From assembly GCF_001187915.1 (NCBI RefSeq), contig NZ_LGIU01000097.1, forward strand, positions 1-64,000: a DNA stretch of 64,000 nucleotides, in the 5' to 3' direction. Made by a program: the position numbers and the translations under genes. The notes under the pieces are model-generated. The model saw only the letters and a program-made list of their open reading frames with translations, searched no databases and was not told the origin of the DNA. Below are positions 9,219 through 18,740 of this stretch, one piece after another. Source of the stretch: Arthrobacter sp. RIT-PI-e (lineage in GTDB: Bacteria > Actinomycetota > Actinomycetes > Actinomycetales > Micrococcaceae). Within the stretch, counting starts at the first letter, position 1. Each line of letters opens with the position of its first letter.

Positions 9219-11576
9219 GTGGCCACGCAGGATGCACTGATCTCCCTGCTCGGGGGCGGACCCGACCCCGAGCAGCTGCTGCACGTCCGCGAGATCCCGG
9301 CACGAGCGGCGGAGCATTCCCCGTGGCCTGCATGGGTGCATCCCGAGGTGGTCGAGGCGTTCCTCACGCACGGGGTCCGCGAGCCGTGGCGCCACCAGGC
9401 GGCGGGAGCCACATCCGCGCACGACGGCGAGCACACCATCATCGCCACCGGGACGGCCTCCGGGAAGTCCCTCTCCTACCAGCTGCCGATCCTCGACGAG
9501 ATCCATCGCAGTGAGCTGGCCGGCCGGGTCACCCTGGCCCCGAGCGGTTCCGTGGCCCTCTACCTCGCGCCCACCAAGGCACTGGCGGCGGACCAGCTGT
9601 CCGCCGTCAACGCACTGGACCTGCCCACCGTACGTGCGGAGACCTACGACGGCGACACCGAATCCGGTGCCCGCCGCTGGATCCGCGACCACGCCAACCT
9701 GGTGCTCGCGAATCCGGACATGCTGCACCACGGGATCCTCCCGAACCACACCCGGTGGGCGCGGTTCCTCCGCCGGCTCAAGTACGTGGTGATCGACGAG
9801 GCGCACAGCTACCGGGGGATCTTCGGTTCCCACGTGGCCAATCTGCTGCGCCGCCTGAAACGGATCTGCGCGAGCTACGGCGCCCACCCGGTGTTCATCG
9901 GGGCGTCCGCCACCTCGTCCGACCCGTCGGTGTTCTTCGGGCGGCTCATCGGCGCCCCGGCCCGCGCCGTCACCGAGGACAGTTCGCCGCACGGCTCCAC
10001 CACCGTGGCCTTCTGGGAGCCGCAGCTCACCGGGACACGGGGCGAGAACGGCGCACCGACGCGGAGGACCGTCATCGCCGAGACCTCCGACCTGCTCGCC
10101 AATCTCGTGTCCGCGCAGGTGCGCACCATCGCGTTCGTCAAGTCCCGACGAGGCGCGGAGAGCATCGCCCAGACGACGCAGCGGATGCTCGAGGAGGTCC
10201 ATCCCGGCCTGCCGCACCGCGTCGCCGCGTACCGCTCCGGCTACCTGCCCGAGGAACGGCGGGCGCTCGAGACGTCCCTGCGCAGCGGCGAGCTCCTGGG
10301 CGTCGCCAGTACCTCCGCCCTGGAACTCGGCATCGACATCTCCGGCCTCGACGCCGTCCTGGTGGCGGGATGGCCGGGTACGCGGGCGTCCCTCCTCCAG
10401 CAGATCGGCAGGGCCGGAAGATCCGGTCAGGACGCCGTCGCCGCCTTCGTGGCCGGTGACGATCCCCTGGACACCTACCTCGTCCACCACCCGGAGGCAG
10501 TCTTCGACCTCGCGGTGGAGGCCACGGTCATCGATCCGGCCAACCCGTACGTCCTCGGCCCGCACCTGTGCGCCGCAGCCGCCGAGCTGCCCGTCACCGA
10601 GCAGGACCTGGCACTCTTCGGTGCCACCGCCGAGGAACTGCTCGGCACGCTGTGCGCCCAGGGGTTCCTGCGGCGCAGACCCGCCGGATGGTTCTGGACC
10701 TACCCGCAGAGTGCTGCCGGCATGGTGAATCTCCGGGCGGACGGTGGTGGGCCCGTCAACATCGTGGAGGCCGGATCCGGTGCCCTGCTCGGCACCATGG
10801 GCTCGCCCCAGAGCCATTACCAGGCGCACGCCGGAGCCGTGTACGTCCACCAGGGCCGTACGTACGTGGTGCAGGAACTGGACGAGGAAGCACACAGCGC
10901 CGTGGTGTCCCGCGCCTACCCCGACTACTACACGCAGGCGCGGGACGTGACGCAGATCGAGGTGATCGGACGGGACGTCAGCACCCTGTGGGGTGGTGTC
11001 CTCGCGAACTTCGGGGACGTGAAGGTGACCACCCAGGTGGTGTCCTTCCAGCGGAAGGCCTTCTCCTCCAACGAGGTGCTCGGCGAGGAGCCGCTCGAGC
11101 TCGGGGCCAGGGACCTCTTCACCAAGAGCGTGTGGTTCGAGATCAGCCCCGGGCTCCTGGAATCGGAGGGGATCCTCGCCGACGAACTCCCGGGCGCCCT
11201 GCACGCCGCCGAGCACGCAGCGATCGGACTGCTGCCCCTGGTGGCGTCGAGCGACCGCTGGGACATCGGCGGGGTGTCCACCGCACTCCACGCGGACACC
11301 GGGATGCCCACCATCTTCGTGTACGACGGCCATCCCGGAGGGGCCGGGTTCGCGGAGCGGGGTTTCGAGGCCGCACGGACCTGGTTGTCCGCCACCCGCG
11401 ATGCCATCGAGGCCTGCGAGTGCGACTCCGGATGCCCGTCCTGCGTGCAGTCGCCCAAGTGCGGGAACCGCAACAACCCGCTCAGCAAGGGTGGGGCCGT
11501 CGCGGTGCTGTCCCTCATCCTCCGGGAAGCGGGCGGTGCCACGGACCCGGTGAAGGTGGAGCAGTCGGCGGAGTAG
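9219..11576 (+). CDS. MrfA-like DEAH-box helicase of the Tad neighbourhood
   Basis: 785 residues from GTG 9219. Superfamily 2 helicase: Walker A GTASGKS (78-84), motif Ia [11 protein letters not shown], motif II VVIDEAH, motif [12 protein letters not shown], and the C-terminal RecA half with [16 protein letters not shown] and the arginine-finger segment [11 protein letters not shown]. The C-terminus is the DUF1998/MrfA type, with four clustered cysteines ([16 protein letters not shown]) that bind zinc in MrfA. MrfA works with a nuclease in repair of mitomycin-type DNA lesions. In actinobacteria this gene stands next to the Tad locus so often that it is called the helicase of the helicase/secretion neighbourhood, as here, where it converges on the tad operon. 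Whether the two are functionally linked is unknown. Confidence 0.9.
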   Translation: MATQDALISLLGGGPDPEQLLHVREIPARAAEHSPWPAWVHPEVVEAFLTHGVREPWRHQAAGATSAHDGEHTIIATGTASGKSLSYQLPILDEIHRSELAGRVTLAPSGSVALYLAPTKALAADQLSAVNALDLPTVRAETYDGDTESGARRWIRDHANLVLANPDMLHHGILPNHTRWARFLRRLKYVVIDEAHSYRGIFGSHVANLLRRLKRICASYGAHPVFIGASATSSDPSVFFGRLIGAPARAVTEDSSPHGSTTVAFWEPQLTGTRGENGAPTRRTVIAETSDLLANLVSAQVRTIAFVKSRRGAESIAQTTQRMLEEVHPGLPHRVAAYRSGYLPEERRALETSLRSGELLGVASTSALELGIDISGLDAVLVAGWPGTRASLLQQIGRAGRSGQDAVAAFVAGDDPLDTYLVHHPEAVFDLAVEATVIDPANPYVLGPHLCAAAAELPVTEQDLALFGATAEELLGTLCAQGFLRRRPAGWFWTYPQSAAGMVNLRADGGGPVNIVEAGSGALLGTMGSPQSHYQAHAGAVYVHQGRTYVVQELDEEAHSAVVSRAYPDYYTQARDVTQIEVIGRDVSTLWGGVLANFGDVKVTTQVVSFQRKAFSSNEVLGEEPLELGARDLFTKSVWFEISPGLLESEGILADELPGALHAAEHAAIGLLPLVASSDRWDIGGVSTALHADTGMPTIFVYDGHPGGAGFAERGFEAARTWLSATRDAIEACECDSGCPSCVQSPKCGNRNNPLSKGGAVAVLSLILREAGGATDPVKVEQSAE

Positions 11577-11623
11577 CGGTCCGGGCCCGGCGCCGCGCAT
11601 CGACGGCGCACCTCCGACGCGGA

Positions 11624-12058
11624 TCACGGCGGCGGCCCGGCTCGTGCTGCGCCCTGTGCGTCCGGGGGGATCCCGGACGGGGGTACGACCCCCCGGATGA
11701 CCGCCGTTCCGGGCCCGGTGGTACCGAGGGCGCACTCCTGGATCTCCGCCCCGTGATGTTCCGCCACCTCCTCGGCCGCGGCGCACGGGTTCCCGCCGGT
11801 GATCCCCCGCACGGCATCGGCCGCCGCCAGTGCGGCGAGATCGGCGGCCGTCGCGGCTTTCGACGCAGCCGAGGCCGCCTGCAGCAGGAGTGCCGCCGAG
11901 GCGATGAGTACGAGAGCCAGCAGCGCCAGACCCGCCATCAGCAGCGTCCCCGCACCCCGTTCGGTATCGGCCGGGGTCTTCTCCCCGCCCCGCTCCCCGT
12001 CCTCGACGCGCTTCCCCGGCGGTCCTCCGACCGCTGACCTCGCGTTCCCCTCACCCAC
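11624..12058 (-). CDS. TadE-like minor pseudopilin of the helicase/secretion neighbourhood
   Basis: 144 residues from GTG 12058, overlapping the end of tadE by 8 bases. A charged N-terminus is followed by [40 protein letters not shown] (residues 37 on), a class III-prepilin-like hydrophobic segment after a glycine. The [12 protein letters not shown] stretch continues it, and there are paired cysteines ([15 protein letters not shown]). This matches the small protein always last in this type of tad cluster, probably a minor pilin or pilus-tip component exported through the inner membrane. The gene ends 47 bases from the stop of the convergent helicase gene. Confidence 0.75.
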   Translation of the reverse strand: MGEGNARSAVGGPPGKRVEDGERGGEKTPADTERGAGTLLMAGLALLALVLIASAALLLQAASAASKAATAADLAALAAADAVRGITGGNPCAAAEEVAEHHGAEIQECALGTTGPGTAVIRGVVPPSGIPPDAQGAARAGPPP

Positions 12059-12518
12059 CGTGCTCGTCCTTCCCGGATGCCGTCGCCTCGAGGGTGATCC
12101 CCAGGAGTCCGACGAGCGGCGTCTCCCCCTCGGTCCGCACCTCCACGGTGATCCACCCGGCAGCAGCTCCCACCCGGGTGCGGGCGCCGGATCCTGCCAG
12201 ACGCTGCACCGTCTGCTCCACCGCGGCCATGCTCTCCCCGCGCATCGCCTCCCGGGCTCCGGCACGCGCGGCCTCCTCGATCCGGAGCTGGACCGTCCCC
12301 ACGTGAGCGGTGCCCAGCAGCAGGGCGAGCAGGACGACCAGGGCGGGAAGCACCACGGCGATCTCCGCGGTGACCGCGCCCCGCTCGCCGTGATCCGCAG
12401 CGCGGTGGCCGGCGTCGACCGCCCCCGCCGTCCCGGGCCGATGGCGACCCCGGGAGGGACGAACACTGCCCCGTCCCGTGCCCGCCGTCGGGCGCTCCCC
12501 ACCCTGGTCGCAGACCAT
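12051..12518 (-). CDS. tadE: TadE-like minor pilin
   Basis: 155 residues. The first 46 residues are arginine-rich; then comes GERGAVTAEIAVVLPALVVLLALLLG, which fits a TadV-type prepilin cleavage site after G47 with glutamate at +5 (E52) and a single hydrophobic helix. The rest is a small extracytoplasmic domain (EEAARAGAREAMRGES) as in TadE. ATG 12518 overlaps the stop of the pilin gene (TGATG), so the products are made in coupled fashion. The long basic pre-sequence is unusual for TadE, and an internal start nearer the helix cannot be excluded. Confidence 0.8.
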   Translation of the reverse strand: MVCDQGGERPTAGTGRGSVRPSRGRHRPGTAGAVDAGHRAADHGERGAVTAEIAVVLPALVVLLALLLGTAHVGTVQLRIEEAARAGAREAMRGESMAAVEQTVQRLAGSGARTRVGAAAGWITVEVRTEGETPLVGLLGITLEATASGKDEHGG

Positions 12519-12919
12519 CAGCCGAAGTTCAGTGCGGAGGAGATGAGGGACATCAGCAGCCCTCTGATCTCGCCGCTGGAGAGCACCGCCACGAGGAGCG
12601 CAGCGAACCCGACGGCAGCGAGGGTGGCGATCGCGTATTCCGCGGTGGCCATCCCGGCTTCCCGGTCCAGCAGCCCGCCCTGTCGGCGTCGGAGCGCCCG
12701 GACGGAGGAACGCCTGCGCCGGTTCTCGGCACGGCGGTCGGCGCGGTCGGCGGGATGAGGCTCCACGAGGCCGAGCTGCCGGACCTCCGGCAGCCGGGCA
12801 CCGTGATGATCCTGCGCGGGATGGTGCCGTCCGATCCCGTGCGGTCCGGCCTCGCCGGTTCCGTTCCGCTGGACGAACGTGGTTCCACCGGTCTGCCTGG
12901 GCTGGGTCTGCGAGGACAT
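12518..12919 (-). CDS. DUF4244 / Flp-type pilin
   Basis: 133 residues with a strong AAGGAGAA ribosome site before ATG 12919. An 85-residue polar, histidine/arginine-rich leader precedes DREAGMATAEYAIAT, where G89 to M90 gives a prepilin peptidase site and E94 is the +5 glutamate. The hydrophobic helix AIATLAAVGFAALLVAVL follows, ending LISSALNFG at the C-terminus. This is the DUF4244/Flp layout, in which the mature pilin is only about 44 residues. The leader is much longer than the usual 10-50 residues; a shorter start is possible but no better ribosome site is seen. It lies between tadC and tadE and is probably the major subunit. Confidence 0.8.
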   Translation of the reverse strand: MSSQTQPRQTGGTTFVQRNGTGEAGPHGIGRHHPAQDHHGARLPEVRQLGLVEPHPADRADRRAENRRRRSSVRALRRRQGGLLDREAGMATAEYAIATLAAVGFAALLVAVLSSGEIRGLLMSLISSALNFG

Positions 12920-13067
12920 GGGTTCTCCTTCGATCGATGTAGGACACCGGGTCCTACGGGTGGTGAGCGGCGGGTGCCGCGGACTCCACTGTGCCGAGCG
13001 TCTGCAGGCCTCCGGACACGGGAAGCGGCTAAGTGGATAACGCCCGTGCACATCCGTCCCGGGCGGG

Positions 13068-13658
13068 TCAGAGCGCGGGGAGGAGACCGATGACCACCGG
13101 GACCACGCCCAGGCAGATGAAGGCCGGCAGCGAGCACAGGCCGAGGGGCAGGACGAGCTGCACCCCGAGCGCCGCCGCCCGCCTGTCCACCTCGCGGTTG
13201 TGCCGACGCCGCACCTGGTCGGCCTGGGCGTGCAGGAGTCCCGCCGAGGGCGCACCGGTGGCCGTGGCGAAGTGCAACCCCTGCCGCACCTCCAGGAGGA
13301 CACGACGCCCTGCATCGGGGCGACGGCGACCGGGTCCGGCACGGGTGGTGGACCTTCCGTCCCACTCCGAGAGGCCCACCTCCCAGGAGGAGTCCCAGGA
13401 CGCCCCGAGGCGCCGCGCCGCGCAGACCCGTGTCAGGCAGACACCGATCCGCGGATCGCAGGAGTCGGCGACGAGGACGAGGGCGCTCTCCACGGTGGCC
13501 CCGGAGAAGAGCATGGCGGCCAGCAGATCGAGGATGAGCGGGGCATCGCCGATGCCGTGCCGCTCCTGGGCACCGGTGGGTCGTGAGGAGCTGCGCAAGC
13601 GGGCCGAGGGGGTCAGGAGAACGACCGCCGCGGAGGCCAGCAGTACGCCCACGACCAC
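13068..13658 (-). CDS. tadC: Tad pilus inner-membrane platform protein, TadC-like (T2SS F domain)
   Basis: 196 residues from GTG 13658. Begins with a membrane segment (VVVGVLLASAAVVLL) and ends with a second one (LGVQLVLPLGLCSLPAFICLGVVPVVIGLLPAL). Between them is a T2SS-F-type domain: LILDLLAAMLFSGATVESALVLVAD, then LHFATATGAPSAGLLHAQADQVRRRHNREVDRRAAAL. It is short for TadC (usually 280-310), as is common in actinobacterial Tad loci. It overlaps tadB by 46 bases. Several GTG codons lie close together (13658, 13652), so the exact start is uncertain. Confidence 0.75.
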   Translation of the reverse strand: MVVGVLLASAAVVLLTPSARLRSSSRPTGAQERHGIGDAPLILDLLAAMLFSGATVESALVLVADSCDPRIGVCLTRVCAARRLGASWDSSWEVGLSEWDGRSTTRAGPGRRRPDAGRRVLLEVRQGLHFATATGAPSAGLLHAQADQVRRRHNREVDRRAAALGVQLVLPLGLCSLPAFICLGVVPVVIGLLPAL

Positions 13659-14449
13659 GCCGACGCTCGCGGCGCCACTCCCGTCGCATGCTGCCCGAGC
13701 CGGGTGGACCACATCCGGGCGATGACCATCAGCAGGATCCCGGCCGCGAGCGCGAGCCGGCCCGCACCGGTCCCCAGGAGGACGGTGAGGGGGTTGATCC
13801 CCAGTGCGAAGGCGAGGACCAGGCCCACGGCGGGGAGCCAGGCGAGGGGGAGCACCGTGGCTCGTGGCCCTGCCGGGGCCGTGGCCCGGGCGGGCGCGCC
13901 GCCCAGCCCGGCATCCGCCTGCCCCGCGTAGTGCTCCAGGATCCCGGCCAGGGGTGCGCCACTGCGTTCGGAGATCTCGAGGCAGGCGGCGAGGTCCGCC
14001 CAGAGTCGCGCCGTACCCCTGGTGAGAGCATCGGAGCCTCCCACCCCACCGGTGGGACCGGCGCTCTGGCGGAGTGCTTCGGGGACGCTCAGCCCGAGGT
14101 CCGCGGCTCGGCGGGCCGGGGCGAGGCGGGGGAGCACGGCGTTCCCGAAGGCGCTGCCGCTCGCCGCGTAGACGGTCTCGATGCCGGCCCACGGCGCACT
14201 CGGGGGCCGCCCCGCCTTCAGCAGGCCCGCGAGCTGATGGACGAACAACGGGATCTCGTGCAGATCGGTCCTTCCCGAGGCGCCCCGCCACCAGCGGTCC
14301 CGGGAGGACGGCGGCCGCGTGGGATGCCGCCCCGCGGGTCCGCCGGAAGCCCTGCCCCGGAGGGGGCCCTGCCGGGGCGACGCGGTCGGCCCCAGCAGCA
14401 GGAGGGCGGACGCGGTGACCAGGAGCGCGGAGACCAGCAGACCCGTCAC
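13613..14449 (-). CDS. tadB: Tad pilus inner-membrane platform protein, TadB-like (T2SS F domain)
   Basis: 278 residues from GTG 14449, sharing GTGA with the tadA stop. The N-terminal membrane helix LLVSALLVTASALLLLGP is followed by a cytoplasmic T2SS-F-like domain (LHEIPLFVHQLAGLLKAGRPPSAPWAGI, then CLEISERSGAPLAGILEHYAGQ). Two more helices follow: LPLAWLPAVGLVLAFALGINPLTVLLG and LALAAGILLMVIARMW. Its last 15 or so residues (SAWSWAYCWPPRRSFS) are read out of frame over the start of tadC and look unselected. TadB and TadC together form the platform on which the TadA ATPase acts. Confidence 0.8.
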   Translation of the reverse strand: MTGLLVSALLVTASALLLLGPTASPRQGPLRGRASGGPAGRHPTRPPSSRDRWWRGASGRTDLHEIPLFVHQLAGLLKAGRPPSAPWAGIETVYAASGSAFGNAVLPRLAPARRAADLGLSVPEALRQSAGPTGGVGGSDALTRGTARLWADLAACLEISERSGAPLAGILEHYAGQADAGLGGAPARATAPAGPRATVLPLAWLPAVGLVLAFALGINPLTVLLGTGAGRLALAAGILLMVIARMWSTRLGQHATGVAPRASAWSWAYCWPPRRSFS

Positions 14450-15747
14450 GGATCCGTCCCCACCGCGCCCACCCGGGCCGCGAAGTCCTCCCAGCCCTCG
14501 GCGCGCTCACAGGTCGATCCCGTGTCCACGAGGACGGGCCGCCCCAGCAGCCGGTTCGCGGATGAGAGCTCCGGGAGGCTGATGCCCCCCCCCCGCCGCC
14601 CTGCTGCGCCCCTGACGACGTGGACCACGGCGTCGAGCGCGCTCGCCGCCTGCAGGGCCAGGGCCTCGGGGGACAGACCGGCCAGCGCTGCGAGGGCGGC
14701 CAGCCTCGCCGGGACGGCTTCGGCGGAGTTGGCGTGGAGGGTCCCGCCCCCGCCGTCGTGCCCGGTGTTCATCGCGGCGAGCAGTTCGCGGACCTCCGCA
14801 CCCCGGCACTCGCCCACCACGAGGCGGTCCGGTCGCATCCGCAGTGCCTGCCGGACCAACTCGGTGAGATCCACCACGCCGGATCCCTCGAGATTGCCGT
14901 GACGTGACTGGAGACCGACCGTGTGGGGGTGTCCGGGGTCGAGTTCAGCGGCGTCCTCGACGAGGACGATGCGCTCGTGGTGCCCGGCGAGCCCCAGCAG
15001 CGTGGACAGCAGCGTGGTCTTGCCCGTCCCGGTGGCGCCGCTGATGAGGAAGTTCGACCGGCACCGCATCATCAGGGTCAGGGCCTCGGCCATGGGCGGC
15101 GCGATGGTCCTACGGTCGATCAGCTCGGCGAGTGAGAACACCCGCGGGCGCCGGATCCTGATCGAGAGCAGCGCCCCACGGGTGGAGAGGGGCGGAAGTC
15201 CCGCATGGATGCGCACCCCGTCGAGCCGCACGTCCACCGCCGGTGAACCGTCATCGAGACGGCGGCCACCGGCGGCGACGAGACGGACGGCGAGGGCCCG
15301 CACGTCCTCCTCGGCGGGGAAGAGCCGTCCGATACGTCGAGGACCCGCGGGTCCGTCCACCCGGACGTCGTCGGGTCCGTTCACGAGGATGTCGGTGACG
15401 GACTCCTCGGCCAGCAGGTGCTCGAGCGGGCCGATCCCCTGGAGCTCGGCCCTGACCCGGTCCAGCGCCGACAGCGTCCCCTCCGATCCCAGGAGCCTGC
15501 CGCTGGATCCCACCGCGTCGGCGAACGCGGCCCCCGTGGCCTGCACGTCACCGGCCAGCACCGCCCTCCGGACGGTGTCCACCATCGACGCGGCGGCGGG
15601 ATCGCAGGATCCGCCGCGTCCGGGGGGACCATCCGTCCGCCGCGTCGCGACAACACCGAACGGCACCCCGGGGCCCGCGACGGAGGTCCCGGCGGCGGCC
15701 CGCAACTGACGCCGTGTGGGGACGGCAGGCACCTCGCCGTCGTTCAT
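14446..15747 (-). CDS. tadA: Tad pilus assembly/secretion ATPase (TadA/CpaF family)
   Basis: 433 residues; hexameric VirB11/PilB-type ATPase that powers pilin assembly at the inner membrane. After an N-terminal region come GPLEHLLAEESVTDILVNGPDDV (the standard TadA N-domain), Walker A GATGTGKTT (237-245), the Asp box VLVEDAAEL, Walker B MRPDRLVVGECRGAE, and HDGGGGTLHANSAE, the conserved histidine box. All catalytic motifs are intact. ATG 15747 overlaps the tadZ stop by four bases (ATGA). This is the family called helicase/secretion-neighbourhood ATPase in actinobacteria. Confidence 0.93.
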   Translation of the reverse strand: MNDGEVPAVPTRRQLRAAAGTSVAGPGVPFGVVATRRTDGPPGRGGSCDPAAASMVDTVRRAVLAGDVQATGAAFADAVGSSGRLLGSEGTLSALDRVRAELQGIGPLEHLLAEESVTDILVNGPDDVRVDGPAGPRRIGRLFPAEEDVRALAVRLVAAGGRRLDDGSPAVDVRLDGVRIHAGLPPLSTRGALLSIRIRRPRVFSLAELIDRRTIAPPMAEALTLMMRCRSNFLISGATGTGKTTLLSTLLGLAGHHERIVLVEDAAELDPGHPHTVGLQSRHGNLEGSGVVDLTELVRQALRMRPDRLVVGECRGAEVRELLAAMNTGHDGGGGTLHANSAEAVPARLAALAALAGLSPEALALQAASALDAVVHVVRGAAGRRGGGISLPELSSANRLLGRPVLVDTGSTCERAEGWEDFAARVGAVGTDP

Positions 15748-16811
15748 GCCGCCCCCGCCTCCGTACCGGCGAGGATCCCGCGGACCACCCTCCGCACTCC
15801 CCGCGGCAGAGGGAGATCGAGCAGGCGTCGTCCCGCCTCCGCCTGTGCCACGCCTCGTACGCTGGGCAGATACGCCAGCGGCCCCGCCTGGCCCAGCATC
15901 TCGGCGGCGAGCCAGGTGTCCAGTCCGTCGAGGACCGGCCCGCGCAGCACCACCGTGACGGGGAGGGCACCGAGGACCTGGAGGAGTTGTGCGGCAGCAG
16001 CCACTCCTCGCGGCCGAGCCGGGGCCAGGAGAACCACCCGGTCGCAGGCCGACAGCAGTTCCTGGTACAGCTGACCGGTGCCGCCCAGGTCGACGAAGCT
16101 CGCGGCGTAGGCTCCGCGGGCTGCTTCCAGGACGGCCCCGGCAGAGACCATGCCGTGCTCCCCCCAGCCGTCCGACCGGCGCTGATCCGCATGGGACAGC
16201 ACGGCGAGTGATCCGACGGTCGGCAGCGCCGCAGCGAGCTGTTCCGCGCCGAGCGTCCCGCGGATGCCGCCCAGATCGTGCCAGCGCACACCGGGGTGCT
16301 CCTCGATCCCGAGGGCGAGGTCGAGCCCGCCGCCGTACGGATGGCCGTCCACCAGGAGCACGGCACCGGTACCGGCGGCCCGCTCGCGTGCGCACCAGGT
16401 GGCGAGCGTACTCACCCCGCTGCCACCGGCGGCACCGAGGAACCCCGTGACGGTCCCCGTCGCCGCCGGGCTGAGGCGTTCCGCGAGATGCTCCGCGAGC
16501 CAGCCGACGCCCTGCGGAAGGATCACCACGCTCGCAGCCCGGAGCGCCGCGGCACCGGCCCACGCCCCGGCCTGGTCATCGGCCGCACCGACCACGATCA
16601 CCTCCCGGGACCCGTACACCGCAGCCGGCTGCTCCGCACCGACGAGGAGCACCACGGGGTCGAGCGCGAGGGCCTCGGCCGGACGGTCCGCGAAGACCGG
16701 TGGCACACCCACCGCCGCACAGGATCGCGCCACCTGGTCGCGCAGGAACTGCGAACCACCCACGAGGACCACCGGGCGGCGCCCGTTCGGCGTCCACGTC
16801 TGCTGCGTCAT
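15744..16811 (-). CDS. tadZ: TadZ/CpaE-like P-loop protein, first gene of the tad operon
   Basis: 355 residues. Resembles the CpaE-like/septum-site-determining proteins that open actinobacterial Tad loci and are thought to localise the pilus machine. A receiver-like N-terminal third (PVVLVGGSQFLRDQVARSCAAVG) is followed by a MinD-type ATPase half. Its deviant Walker A reads GFLGAAGGSGVSTLATWCA, with no lysine where MinD has GKGGxGKT; later come VLLVDGHPYGGGLDLALG and SFVDLGGTG. Loss of the P-loop lysine suggests weak or no ATP hydrolysis, a known trait of CpaE homologues. The start at 16811 is divergent from the polymerase-like gene at 16917, giving a 105-base shared promoter region. Confidence 0.85.
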   Translation of the reverse strand: MTQQTWTPNGRRPVVLVGGSQFLRDQVARSCAAVGVPPVFADRPAEALALDPVVLLVGAEQPAAVYGSREVIVVGAADDQAGAWAGAAALRAASVVILPQGVGWLAEHLAERLSPAATGTVTGFLGAAGGSGVSTLATWCARERAAGTGAVLLVDGHPYGGGLDLALGIEEHPGVRWHDLGGIRGTLGAEQLAAALPTVGSLAVLSHADQRRSDGWGEHGMVSAGAVLEAARGAYAASFVDLGGTGQLYQELLSACDRVVLLAPARPRGVAAAAQLLQVLGALPVTVVLRGPVLDGLDTWLAAEMLGQAGPLAYLPSVRGVAQAEAGRRLLDLPLPRGVRRVVRGILAGTEAGAA

Positions 16812-16916
16812 GGGTACAGCGTCCCGGGCGGCACGCCGAGGAGCACTGCGATACGCGGCTATGTGGACAAGCCGGGCGATTGCAGGAATGACACCGTCAC
16901 CGCCCAGAATGTGCTC

Positions 16917-18611
16917 ATGTACATCGCCGTGGGGTCAGTGCCGTCGGGCAGGGACGGCGGCACCGTGCACGCACTGCAGGCCCTGGATGCCACCGGCGAG
17001 CGCCCCGGGGATCAGGAGGTCCCGGGACCCGGGAACCTCCCGGCCGCCGTCGCCCGGGCCGAGCACCGCCGTCCGCGCTGGATCTGGGGCAGCACCCGGC
17101 CCGTGTACCCGGCCCTCCTCACCGCGGGGGTGACGGTGGACCGGTGCTGGGACCTCGAGCTGACCCGGACCATCCTCACGCACTCGGGATCCTGCCGCCC
17201 CTCCCCCTACATCGACGCGTTGCGCACCGCTGCCCCGCGGATCGACGGCGCCGACCCGCCACGACTGCTGCTCCCGCCCCCTCCGCCACCGAACCAGCAG
17301 TCCCTGTTCGAGGACCCCGCACGGACGTCCGGTCCTGCCCTCGAGGAGGTGATCGGGCAGTTCCGGGACCAGAGCGCCGCGATGGCGGACGCCGCGGAGC
17401 CCGGCCGGCTCAATCTCCTCGTCGCGGCCGAATCCGCCGGCTCGCTCATCGCCGCGGAGATGGAGCACTGGGGCCTGCCGTGGCGCCGGGACATCCATGA
17501 GGAACTGCTCGAACGCCGGCTCGGCCCCCGCCCACCGGACGGTGCGCGCCCGCGTGAGCTGGAGCGCCTCGTCGGTGAGCTCCGGGACGCGCTCGGGAAC
17601 CCCGGGCTGAATCCGGACTCGCCTCAGGACCTCCTGCGTGCCCTCCACCGGGCGGGTGTCGAGGTGAGGACCACCCGGTCCTGGGAGCTGGAACAGCACC
17701 GGCACCCGGCGATCATCCCGCTCCTGGCGTACAAGAAGCTGTCCCGGCTGCTGAGCGCCAACGGGTGGAACTGGCTCGATGCGTGGATCCACGACGGGCG
17801 GTTCCGCCCTGAGTACGTGGTGGGCGGGGTGGTGTCCGGGAGGTGGGCGTCCCGCGGTGGAGGTGCACTGCAGATCCCCCGCGAGGTGCGCGACGCCGTA
17901 CGCCCCGACGACGGGCACGTCCTGATCGTCGCCGACGCCGCGCAGCTCGAACCACGCGTCCTCGCGGCCCTGGGACGCGACGCCGCGCTCGCCACCGCTG
18001 CGCGGGGGAAGGACCTCTACCAGGGCATCGCGGACCAGGGCTTCGACGGGGACCGCGCGAAGGCCAAGCTGGCGATGCTCGGGGCGATGTACGGTGCCAC
18101 GAGCGGTGAGTCCGGCCAGCTGATGCCCCGGTTGGCGCGCGCCTACCCGCAGGCCATCGCCGTCGTGGAGGCAGCGGCGAGAGCCGGCGGGCCCGGGGCG
18201 GCCGTGGGCAGCCACCTCGGCCGGGGTTGCCCGCCCGCCTCGGCGGAGTGGCTGGCACGGCAGCGCACGACGACGGCGGAGGAGCAACGCCGTGCGGACG
18301 GCGCCGCGCGGGCCCGCGGACGTTTCACGCGGAACTTCGTGGTGCAGGCGTCCGCCGCGGAGTGGGCGCTGTGTTGGCTGGCCGAGATCCGGCGGAGGCT
18401 CGCCGCAGGCCCTGTCCCGCAGCCGCGCAGCCGGATCGCCTTCTTCCTCCACGACGAGGTGGTGCTCCACGTCCCCGGGGAGTTCGCCGCGGAGGCCACC
18501 ACCGTGCTGGAGGACGCGGCGCGTGCGGCCACGCGTCTGCTGTTCGGTGAGATCCCCCTCGATCTTCCGATCACCACGGTCGCCGTCGGGTCCTACGCCG
18601 ACGCCAAGTAG
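16917..18611 (+). CDS. DNA polymerase I-like protein (annotated in relatives as 3'-5' exonuclease/polymerase)
   Basis: 564 residues from ATG 16917. The C-terminal two-thirds is a family A polymerase fold: motif A LIVADAAQLEPRVLAALG (for DYSQIELR), the O-helix RAKAKLAMLGAMYGATSG (for RRxxKxxNFGxxYG), and motif C AFFLHDEVVLHVP with the HDE triad. Motif A keeps the first aspartate but replaces the QIELR core with QLEPR, and the O-helix is also degenerate. The N-terminal domain (WIWGSTRPVYPALL, CWDLELTRTILTH) occupies the exonuclease position, but I cannot see the DEDD acidic residues. A repair or translesion role is possible. It lacks the 5'-nuclease domain and is about half the length of PolA, so it is not the replicative Pol I. 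Confidence 0.75.
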   Translation: MYIAVGSVPSGRDGGTVHALQALDATGERPGDQEVPGPGNLPAAVARAEHRRPRWIWGSTRPVYPALLTAGVTVDRCWDLELTRTILTHSGSCRPSPYIDALRTAAPRIDGADPPRLLLPPPPPPNQQSLFEDPARTSGPALEEVIGQFRDQSAAMADAAEPGRLNLLVAAESAGSLIAAEMEHWGLPWRRDIHEELLERRLGPRPPDGARPRELERLVGELRDALGNPGLNPDSPQDLLRALHRAGVEVRTTRSWELEQHRHPAIIPLLAYKKLSRLLSANGWNWLDAWIHDGRFRPEYVVGGVVSGRWASRGGGALQIPREVRDAVRPDDGHVLIVADAAQLEPRVLAALGRDAALATAARGKDLYQGIADQGFDGDRAKAKLAMLGAMYGATSGESGQLMPRLARAYPQAIAVVEAAARAGGPGAAVGSHLGRGCPPASAEWLARQRTTTAEEQRRADGAARARGRFTRNFVVQASAAEWALCWLAEIRRRLAAGPVPQPRSRIAFFLHDEVVLHVPGEFAAEATTVLEDAARAATRLLFGEIPLDLPITTVAVGSYADAK

Positions 18612-18740
18612 ACGGCCCACCCCACCCTGCGCACGGGTCCGGGCGGGGATGGTGGTACTTGTCCACACAGCGCGGCCCCCGCCCCCGCCGCTGCATCGGG
18701 GCGGCTACGGTGGCAGCACGGACGAGGGAGGGGAACCGAC

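Noticed and set aside
8433-11786. Upstream continuation of the trhO frame
   Set aside because: Antisense to the GNAT and helicase genes; protein-like sequence begins only at GTG 8432.
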